Of a DNA stretch of 64,000 bases, positions 56,008 through 64,000 are shown in pieces. This DNA comes from Ryuthela nishihirai. Lineage: Eukaryota; Arthropoda; Arachnida; Araneae; Heptathelidae. The notes under the pieces are model-generated. The model worked only from the letters and a program-made list of their open reading frames with translations. It did not search any database and was not told the DNA's origin. The translations under genes and the position numbers were made by a program. The stretch lies in contig JAWZYU010000121.1 in assembly GCA_038380435.1 (NCBI GenBank), positions 434,001 to 498,000 of the forward strand, in the 5' to 3' direction. Position 1 is the first letter of the stretch. The number at the start of each line of letters is the position of its first letter.

Positions 56008-56244
56008 AAAATAAATAAATACCTCCTCAAGCAGCTGCTTGCCACAGAGGTCTGACAGGAGCCTGTCAGTTTAATACACTATAGTAGGAGGTTATGTGAG
56101 GATGGTGGGTCCTTAGCAGATTTTTTACCAACTGCACGCAGTTATTCCCAGATGGTCAATATCCCAAATACTGACCACCCCAAAGATGCTTAACTTCGGT
56201 GATCGGATGAGAACCAGTGTTTTCAGCTTGGTACTGCCATTGGC
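56008..56244 (-). mobile_element. 5S rRNA-headed SINE, full length (237 bp)
   Basis: Minus strand: 56244-56127 aligns end to end with 5S rRNA, starting GCCAATGGCAGTACCA and including GAAGTTAAGCATC and CAGTATTTGGGATAT..CTGGGAATAAC, which correspond to the A box, intermediate element and C box of the internal promoter. From about 56115 on it is the SINE-A body (CTGACAGGCTCCTGTCAG, GCAGCTGCTTGAGGAGG) and ATTT tail. Flanked by TGGCTTACAATAA (55995-56007) and TGGTTCACAATAA (56245-56257). Thus a SINE3-type head on the body of a tRNA-headed SINE. Confidence 0.9.
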
Positions 56245-56282
56245 TGGTTCACAATAATTGAAGAAATTTTTAATAATTTAGT

Positions 56283-56623
56283 TGGGTTTTACCTCTGAGG
56301 GGCACTCGAAGGTTCAGAGAAGGTTGAGGGAGGGGACGGGACTCACTGGAACAACTGTTGGGTGACAGATGGTAGCCTCCCATCAAGGCCATCCAGCATG
56401 TTCTTTAACGTTCACAGAGTACGGCTCTCCCGCACACGGGGCCACAGCTTAAAGTCCCGTCCGACGACGGTGGTTTATTCCAAGCCCATTAGTGTCCCAT
56501 ACTGACCGTGGGCAGAGCAGGGAATTTTGCGGAGATAATTCTCAATGCTGACTGAGCTGGGACTCAAACCTGGGAACTACAGATTAGAAGCCTGGTGTGC
56601 TACTGACTGAGTCACCCCCACCA
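56283..56623 (-). mobile_element. SINE-B with internal deletion, private to block B
   Basis: Flanked by the 12-bp TAATAATTTAGT (56271-56282 and 56624-56635). A deletion of about 45 bp joins GGGGCACT to CGAAGGTTCAG. Confidence 0.92.
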
Positions 56624-56635
56624 TAATAATTTAGT

Positions 56636-57149
56636 ACATTTGATAATGAATAATTCTAAATAATAGAGTTATACATTTTTATTTTCTCAATCACATGAAC
56701 TAATATTAGAAAAATTTATGAAAATTAGTGGGAACACCATATGATTTTTATCTGATATAAAAAATATAGTGCTTTTAAAGGACAGGAAAAAAAATTAAAT
56801 GAAAATGGGTTTTGAAATTATTTTTAAATTGGCTTTGCCCTAAAATATTGGACAAATGGTTACATAGTCATTTATCTTCTTTACTTCAATTTGCATGATG
56901 CAACACAGAAGTGTTCTGGTAAAATTTGACCCTAAAACTTTGCTTGCTATAAAATAAAAATAATAGACATTGCAGCTCATTGAAAAGAACTTCTAGCTCA
57001 TAAAACAAAACATCAATATATTGACTCTGGATCATTTCTATAAATTATTTGAGAAATTATTTTAGATCTTTGCATCCACTCCAGTTTTAGATGCAGTCAT
57101 GTTGTTTTGGACAAAAATTATTGAAATAGAAAAATATTCCCTTCCCGAA
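56636..57149. other. Unclassified, perhaps PLE 5' flank
   Basis: AT-rich segment upstream of the PLE RT. Decayed PLE N-terminal sequence is possible but no motif is readable. Confidence 0.35.
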
Positions 57150-58190
57150 ATCAATGCCATGAGGCTCTAAAACTTGTCACCAAAAACAACTATTACAGTT
57201 CGGCAAACAAATCTACAGGCAGGACTCAGGGTCCCCCCCATGGGCTCAACCCTTTCTGGCATCCTATCCAAGATTGTCTTCGATTTGTTTCAAGATTTAA
57301 AAGAAATCCCGAAACAAAATTATTCAATTCAGCAACAATTTTACCCTTCTTCTGGTGTCACTATGTCGACGATATATTTTTAAATTGGAATGGCAACAAT
57401 GCCATCCCCAATTTACAGGTTTTCATCCAAAAAGATGATGTAGGAGCCTTAATGAGGTCAGTGTACCGAAAGCCTACCTACATCCTCTGCGTCATACGCA
57501 TAGACCCATGGGCATACAAAATTGCAGCCTTCTGTTCTCTCACACATAGGGCTTTCGCTGTGTCTTCAAACGAGCAGCTGCTTGAAAAAGAAATTCAAAA
57601 CATCCATTCCATTGCTGCTTCCCATGGCTACAACTCAACAACAATAGACAAATTAATCAGTAAATATAGAAACAAAAACAGAAGAGATTCGGCTCTCCTC
57701 CCAATCACTGACCCCAAATGTACAACCTTTGCCTGACCTATTTCTTACGTTCCTGTCCTATGTGAATCAGTCCGCAAATTACTCAGAACCCAAAATATCA
57801 AAATTGCTTACAGCCCAGCTCCAAATTTGAAGAAATTAATCAAAAGGGACAAGGTCAAATTTAGCCTAATTCAAAATTCAAGCATATACCAATTTCCCCT
57901 GCATTTACCAGATAATTCCGTTGTTTACTACATCGACAAAACCATACATTCTTTACAAGAGAGGTTTGCAGAGCATCAAACTGATGTCAGCCAAAAGTAA
58001 CTAAAAATGGCTGCCGCCGAACTAGCAGTACAACACACGGGAACAAGAGACTGGGAGCATGCCACACTGCTTGCACATGCGTCCACTTTCTACAGAACCA
58101 TAGTGCAGGAGGATATTGAAATAATTACCTCGTCCATCCCCACCTGCAACCGAGACACTGGAATCAGCCTTCATGACACGTAGAAAGAAG
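57150..58190 (+). pseudogene. Penelope-like element RT and GIY-YIG domain, block B
   Basis: PLEs encode a reverse transcriptase fused to a GIY-YIG nuclease. Frame 57174-57383 has QGPPMGSTLSGILSKIVFDL, the RT motif around the MGS turn. A frameshift follows, and FWCHYVDDIFLNW (about 57352-57390) holds the YVDD active site. Frame 57452-57736 has VYRKPTY, SLTHRAFAVSSNEQLLEKEI and HGYNSTTIDKLISKY, the typical thumb. Further on, about 57925-58000, VVYYIDKTIHSLQERFAEH matches the GIY-YIG core, with D in place of the usual G of YIG. Several frameshifts and stops; inactive. Longer than the block A copy. Confidence 0.8.
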
Positions 58191-58605
58191 CTCTTTGTCT
58201 AAACAAACCTAACGTCACTACATGGCATCACTTCACTGAAGATAGAATGTTGTCTTTCCTCCAAAAAGCTTCTGAGTTTTCTCCTAAAAATTTTTAACAT
58301 GCAAATGTTTGAAGGATAAACTTTAAAATTATATTGCTCAATGACAGAGAATTTTATGTTATTTTTAATTAATTTCTGAGCAAGAAGGTCCTTTTAATTG
58401 TATAACTAAACAATTTCAACACTTCACACAACTCATTAATTTTTTTATTTTTTTCCTCAAGGTATTTTTGGAGTTCACCCCCTAAACCTCCCTCCCTCTT
58501 AACAGAAGCAGTTGAAATTGATATTTTTGAAAACAAAAACACCGCACACCGTGTTAATTTTGATTGTGTATAAGGGTATTTCTGCACATTAAATCACTCA
58601 GGTTA
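58191..58605. other. Block B segment after the PLE
   Basis: Matches 34560-34977. Possible PLE 3' UTR. No gene. Confidence 0.45.
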
Positions 58606-58727
58606 AGGGCCTGCCATCCTCACAGACCTTCTACTCTGGCATATAAACTGACAGGCTCCTGTCAGACCTCTGTGGCAAGCAGCTGCTTGAGAGGATATTT
58701 ATTTTTTTTATTTTATTTACTAGATGA
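58606..58727 (+). mobile_element. SINE-A, 5'-truncated, private to block B
   Basis: GGCCTGCCATCCTCACAGAC to GAGAGGATATTTATTTTTTT. Block A reads straight through (CAGGTTACTTACTAGATGG). Confidence 0.88.
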
Positions 58728-59387
58728 TGTTACAAATGGGGACAGAGCATAAATCAGGTGCTAGAGGTAATGTAGGTGAAAAGGTTAAAAGTGTAGAGTA
58801 TGATGGTGAGTTTTCAAGGTATGGACGGTTTTAGGTCTAAAGTTCAGAGAGGTAAGTTTTTCAGTGCAGGAGGGGCAGAAATTTGTTTGACTCATGATTC
58901 AGATTTATTTCTTCTATGCATACTTAAATTTTGCACCTTAGGTGTGTCATATCACAGATGATTTATATCTAGTTTGATTTTATTTCTTTAAAAATTAGTA
59001 ATAATCATGGTGTAATTTACATTAATAAATATTAATGCATGTTTAATGGGAAATTCAGGACATTGAGATTTCTAATTTGCAGATCACTCTTTAAACTGTG
59101 ACCTTAAAAAAATTGCAATTAAAAGCTTTAATTGCAAGTTTTTTAGGGGAAACTGATAACATTACCATTTTTTTTCTTTCAGCGTGGTGCTTAGTTTCAC
59201 CTGAGCATTGTTGATATCAATTTGTCGCCTATGATATTCTTGTTTTTTTGCTGTTTTCCTCTGTTGCGATTATACAGTTCCTTGTGCCTCTTTTATAATG
59301 TGACCTTGCTGTGAATTCTGCACAGTATTCTTCATTTTTAGGTTTGTAATCACAGTTTTTTTATATCATTTTCAAAGAAAACGACAG
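58728..59387. other. Block B non-coding segment
   Basis: Matches 35340-36415 without its SINEs. No ORF of interest. Confidence 0.45.
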
Positions 59388-60262
59388 ACTATGTAATTTT
59401 TCTCTCCAGACGTGTCTTTTTTGAGTTACATCTGCAGCATTTGGCCACTCTAGGCCAATTCTAGAAAGGTCCTGCTTGACATTGTCTGCCGATCACATCC
59501 TATGTCTCCCCCTTTTTCTGATAACCTTAGGCACACTGTTCATAATCCTCTCTGCCAATCTGCACCTATGCATACGGGCAACATGGCCAAACCAATGCAG
59601 TCTCTCTCTGCACAATATGCTGCTCAAAAGAGGTTGAACACTCCTTCTAACCTCATAATTACTTAGAAAATCAAACCACCTAATGCCCAAGATACTGCTT
59701 AAGAAACTGCTTACAAAGGGTCCATGTTTCGCTACCATAACTAACCTTAGAAAGAACCAAACTATTATACAGCCTAATTTTAGTCTTTGGGTGAATACGC
59801 CTATTTTTTCATACTCTCCATAGATTCTTAAAACTCCCAGTGGCAATCCCTATTCTTCTACTTATCTCATACCACACATCACCAGTGTCTGTTATATAGC
59901 TCCCAAGATAAATCAACTGAGACACTAGCTCAATAGTACAGCCATTGAAAGCAACTGAAACACCATCTGCCTGACCAATTTTAATCACTTTAATTTTTTC
60001 TTTATCACCAAACCTACTCTATTACAAGTCTCATCGATAGCCCTAATGAATGAATTCATCTCATTAACATCAGTAGCCAACAAGGCCAAATCACCTGCAT
60101 AATCTAAATCAGAAGTTTTGAAATCTCTAGAGCATTTAAGGCCAAAATCTTTCCCTTACAGTGAATTTCACATAAAATGATAAATAGTCAAACAAAATTC
60201 ACTCTTGTCTAACTCCACTAGCAATGCTAAGCCAATCGCTGCAAGACATACAAACTCTCACA
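59388..60262 (-). pseudogene. RTE fragment R8: C-terminal RT region
   Basis: Minus-strand match to R3, with open piece 59846-59493 (FLSSILGIRWFDF, RERLHWFGHVARMHRCRLAERIMNSVP, RKRGRHRM). YADD-region remnants (CCTGCATAATCTAAATCAGA at 60094) are frameshifted. It stops at 60262, where block B jumps to the R9 part. Confidence 0.85.
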
Positions 60263-60389
60263 CATATGATTTCAGTGTTCTTATTGGCTGTTTGAATGAG
60301 TTAACTGATCTATTGAGAGTCAATGAAATTTTCTATATGATATTTGATTGTTGATAGGGATATGATTTTCAATAGGATAGATCAAAACC

Positions 60390-63300
60390 CATTCCCTAAT
60401 CTATAGGTATTCAAAAGAGCAACATGGCCAAACCAGCAGACTCCCACTCTGCACAATATGTTGTTCAAAGGAGCTGCCGACTTCTTTGACTAACTTCGTA
60501 ATTGTAAACATGGCCTGATCAAGGGGGGGGGGGGGGAGTCTAACCACCCTTTCAGGAGGTGAATAAGGGAAAAAGAGGCAAAAAATTTTTTAAACTAATT
60601 TATATTTCATGCATTTTTCAAGATTTTTTTTAAAACTGTAACCCCGTTATTTCCTCCTGTTACATTTTTTTTGTTGAAATCTGTTTCTTTCCTCCCTCTC
60701 GACTTTTTCCTAGATCCGGGCCAGCTTGCAAAGTTGAACTACCTGGGCCACAGTATACTGTGCAAGCAACTAAAAGTTAAGGTTATCTTTTAGATACCTT
60801 ATCTTTTAGATTTTATATTTCTTTATTTATGTTATTAAGATTCCTGTTATTTTGTTTGCAAAAGGGTTCAAGTATCACTATCATAACTAAATCTAGAAAA
60901 ACCAAACTATTATAGTCTCACAAAAGTCACAACAGTATTCCTATTTTTTTGTTTATCTCATGCTACACATCATCACAATCTCTAATATAGCTCCAAAAAT
61001 AATTAAACTGAGACACCTGCTCAACAGTGTGACCATTCAGATTAAATGAATCACAGCCTGCCTGACCAATTTTCATCACTTTATTTTTCTTTCTGTTTAT
61101 CACCAAACCTACTATAATAACTGTCTCATCAAGAGCTTCAATGAAAGAGTACATCATCATCATTTGCCAAAAGGGCTAAATCAGCAGCATACTATAACTC
61201 AGAAATTTCAGATCTGTAGACCATTTACCAACAAAATGTTATCCTTACAGTGAATTTTGCTTAGCATAACCTTTAACCAAACTAAAGAGGAAAGGAGACA
61301 AAATGCACCCTTATCGAACATCAGAAGCATTACTAAGCCAATTGCTACAAGCCTTATCTACTCTCACACATGACTCAGTGTCATTATAGAGAATTTTCAT
61401 TATGTTAAATAACTTTGAACTGATCTACACATCCCCTACCACTTATGAATCCACATTTCTCATCACGCAATTGGCTGTCAACCATATTCTTAATTCTATT
61501 AAACACAAACATGTAATAACTTTTCCTTCAACATAGAGTAGGCTGATACCCCTATAGTTATCACAAGAACTGCAATCACATTTTTTGAAAATAGGGATAA
61601 TATTAGCTCTGTTAAAATCCTTAGGAACCATGCCTTTATGATAAAAGATATTCAGAATTTCAGTCATGGGTGTGGTAACCATAACATTCCCAACTCTAAG
61701 CATTTCTGTAGTAATTTCATCTACCCTTGGGAATTTATGTTGTTCAAATTTAGAAGCAGCTAAAATAACTCAGACTGTGTTATAGGGTCAACATTAAAGC
61801 CAGTAATGGGCTACATCTATCATCATTACAAAGAATGGGAGTAGGACTAACCACATTGTTTAGAACATCACTGAAATGCTCAGCCCACTTAGCCATGACA
61901 AAATCATCATCTTCAATAACCTTACCTTAACAGCACAAAACATTAATTAATTGGTACAACTATCAGTTGTTATGCTGTCTAGCTGCTTCCACGGCTATGT
62001 GAGCCAAAGATTCTTATCAGCTGCTACCCAACCCTTTACATGTTTATTAAGCCCTCTGTAATGCTTTCTGTTAGGGATAGTAGGGTACTGATTAAGGACA
62101 TGCTGCAGTTGTTTCCTTCCAAAATAAGTTCCAGTGCATTATCACTCAAATAATTTTGCCTCCTCTGAACCATTTTACCTAAAACAGTACTATTAGCTTC
62201 AAGAAAATCCTTCTCAAAATAGTCCCATTCTTCCTCAACTAAGGAAGCCAACCTTGTTGTCATAATTACTAAGTAATGTATCATGGTAAACTTAGCCATA
62301 ACTGGGTCTTTTGGAGTTTCAATGTTAAAGTTTACTTTTCTAACCTTACCCCAACACTTTTAATATAAGTAATCATCAGATCAGATTTCAGCTGCCCTAT
62401 ATACAAGTGCAGACTGGTAAGGAGAGTTGAGTGCTGTAGCTTTATGGGCACCAAGTGATGAGGGCCCTTAGAACCTCATGAGAGCAGGCTTTTTTGAATA
62501 ATAATAATATTACTTCAAAGAATTTCCACAGAATTGGGGGGAAATCCTTTTTTGGCTTCAAGTATGAGCTCTGAAAAGAATAACTTTCAAAATCTTGACG
62601 AAAAAGCTGAATTTTTCATTTCAGCCAGGACCCTTTGCTACATGCTGCATCTTTCAAAACATGGGCCAATCTGCCCCTGTGTATATGACCTGGTGTTCCT
62701 AACAGAACTTATCTCTGCAAAACCTCCTGCCCATGGTCAATAGGGGACACCAATGGATTTGGAAATGCTTCCTCCATTGGATGGAATGTTAAACCATGGC
62801 TCCATGTGTGGGAGAGCCATACTGTGCACATTAAAGAACATGCTGGATGGCCTTGACAGAAAGCTACCATATGTCTCCCAACAGCTATTCCAGTGGGTCC
62901 CCTCCCCCAACGTTCTCTGAGTCTTCAAGGACTGGCGATTTAGTCCATGGTGTGCAAAAAAGTGCCACTCAGAGGTAAAACAACCTAACAGCACTCGGCC
63001 ATTTGCTCATATACAGCCCATCTGGTGAAAAACGTGTACTATGTATGTCATGGTGTTTGTAAAAAGTGTTAGTTATTCTGAAACCATTGAGTTTACTTAA
63101 TTGAAGAAGACTTTCCCATTGCAGCTACCAATACAAAGTGACCTATCAGCCCTTTTCAAAGGTCAGAATCAGTACCAACTTTAGTATTGAAGTCACCTAG
63201 AACACGAGAAATATCTCCTTTCTTGACGGAATTGAAAACATCCTAAAGTAGCCCATAAAAACTATATTTCTAATCCTAGTTGGCCCTCTCAGTGGGGGCA

Positions 63301-63645
63301 TAACAACAGATAACATTCCAGTTTTTAATGCCTGCCTGAAATTTTAACTTGGCTATGCCTTTTGTTAATGCACTCATATCCCACAAGTGCATTACCAGTA
63401 TGTCTCATGAGAAGTAAACATATTACTTAGAGATGCTTTTCGCCTTTTTTCACTGGAAAGAGAAATTTAAGGTTATGGTATCTGACCTTTCTGTCCATGA
63501 GGTCTCTTGCAAACCAAAAATATCTAAGTTATAATGGTAGAATTCTTGTGTGAGAACATCAGTATAATAATCTCTGTGTAGAGTCCTCACATTCCAACTA
63601 CCTGTAGTGAGAAAATAGTTAGTGCAATGTTTACAGAAACTACAT
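60390..63645 (-). pseudogene. RTE fragment R9, strongly decayed
   Basis: Paralog of R4. Pieces: 61163-60963 (IEALDETVIIVGLVINRKKNKVMKIGQ), 61703-61443 (GMVPKDFNRANIIPIFKK, DNYRGISLLYVEGKV), 62299-62036 (EEEWDYFEKDFLEANSTVLGK) and endonuclease remnants 63000-63640. An old SINE-B at 62710-62984 splits it. 60480-60780 contains non-RTE sequence with a poly-G run, as in R4. Confidence 0.78.
62710..62984 (+). mobile_element. SINE-B in RTE R9, shared with block A
   Basis: Between CTAACAGAACT (62699-62709) and CTAACAGCACT (62985-62995), the same target and truncation as 44239-44497, so one insertion copied by the block duplication. Confidence 0.9.
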
Positions 63646-63649
63646 GTGT

Positions 63650-63930
63650 TTTATACTAATAAATCAGCACTTTGAAGTCGATTCAAATTTTAGAGGAAAC
63701 ATTGTCTTGAGCCGGGTAGGATATGAACCCATGACCTCCTAATAACATGTCAGGTGCTCTGGACCACTGAGCTACCAGCCACCGATCAAGATCTCCTCTA
63801 ACGAATGCTATGAGCATTTCTATTATGTTGCATATAGGCACTAATCAGACATCTAGCCACAAGCAGCTTTCTATTTGCCATATAGATGGAAAGCATGTCT
63901 TAGAATTATGCTAGTGATAAATAATGGAAT
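63650..63930 (-). repeat. tRNA-like repeat C, copy C3
   Basis: Minus strand from 63930: ATCACTAGCATAATTCTAAG, TATATGGCAAATAGAAAGC, CATTCGTTAGAGGAGATC, then the tRNA-like core (63783-63703, D-arm GCTCAGTGGTCCAGAGC, T-arm with TTCATAT loop) and the tail TCGACTTCAAAGTGCTGATT. The tail touches the 5' end of the R9 endonuclease. Confidence 0.72.
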
Positions 63931-64000
63931 AAACTTGGCATATTCAATATCTACTAATAAATCAGCACTTTGAAGTCGATTCAAATTTTAGCCTATTTAT
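63931..64000 (-). repeat. tRNA-like repeat C, copy C4 (tail only, cut by window end)
   Basis: The tail word AGCACTTTGAAGTCGATTC recurs at 63964, exactly 298 bp after 63666, so C3 and C4 are tandem units. The tRNA-like core of C4 would lie beyond 64000. Confidence 0.72.

Larger units (their letters stand above)
54482..63645 (+). repeat. Segmental duplication, block B
   Basis: Partner of 31450-45165, same order and orientation. Relative to block A it lacks the MITE, the SINE-B copies at 34993 and 35416, and two segments (36415-37300, 38225-41755). It has private SINEs at 55226, 56283 and 58606 and a longer PLE. Confidence 0.85.

Noticed and set aside
56127..56244. A functional 5S rRNA gene
   Set aside because: Substituted at many positions and joined to a SINE body and tail with target duplications, so it is a SINE head.

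Overview
This is repeat-rich, AT-rich eukaryotic DNA, most likely from an invertebrate animal. I recognise no intact host gene, no functional rRNA or tRNA gene and no CRISPR array. The animal assignment rests on the mix of elements: RTE/BovB-type LINEs with an AP-type endonuclease, Penelope-like elements (PLEs) with a GIY-YIG domain, tRNA-headed and 5S-headed SINEs, and mariner-type MITEs. An arthropod such as a chelicerate is possible, but the sequence does not prove it.

Layout. 1-650 holds the C-terminal end of a CR1/Jockey-type reverse transcriptase. 857-4287 is an RTE-like LINE insertion with perfect 11-bp target site duplications whose 5' part is inverted (a twin-priming product). 5.4-20 kb is a field of two SINE families. 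SINE-A is about 210 bp: tRNA head, body with a CTGACAGG..CCTGTCAG inverted motif, ATTT tail. SINE-B is about 387 bp: tRNA-Thr(CGU)-like head, CCAAC tail. They lie in and between older unclassified repeats. 7.5-11.1 kb and 20.9-23.4 kb are direct copies of one long repeat, family E. 22.0-26.8 kb is a large palindrome with 2-kb arms and a 0.6-kb loop, built from mirrored family E copies. 27.2-29.4 kb carries copies of another repeat, family G, whose third copy is at 14.9 kb, followed by an RTE fragment (29.4-31.4 kb).

The right half is dominated by a segmental duplication. Block A (31.45-45.17 kb) and block B (54.48-63.65 kb) are colinear. Each holds a 5S-headed SINE, a degenerate PLE, two degenerate RTE fragments and an old SINE-B inserted in an RTE. 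Later SINE and MITE insertions are private to one block. A third partial copy lies at 45.6-47.8 kb. A repeat with a tRNA-like core and a 298-bp period sits at the ends of both blocks and beside the third copy, and runs off the right edge of the window.

Biologically this is an archive of retrotransposition. RTE endonuclease and reverse transcriptase, probably with other LINEs, are the likely source of the activity that mobilised the SINEs. Recombination between repeats then produced the duplications, inversions and the palindrome. The most unusual points are the SINEs that share one body but carry either a tRNA or a 5S rRNA head, the tandem tRNA-like repeat at duplication boundaries, the foldback structure and the twin-primed RTE.
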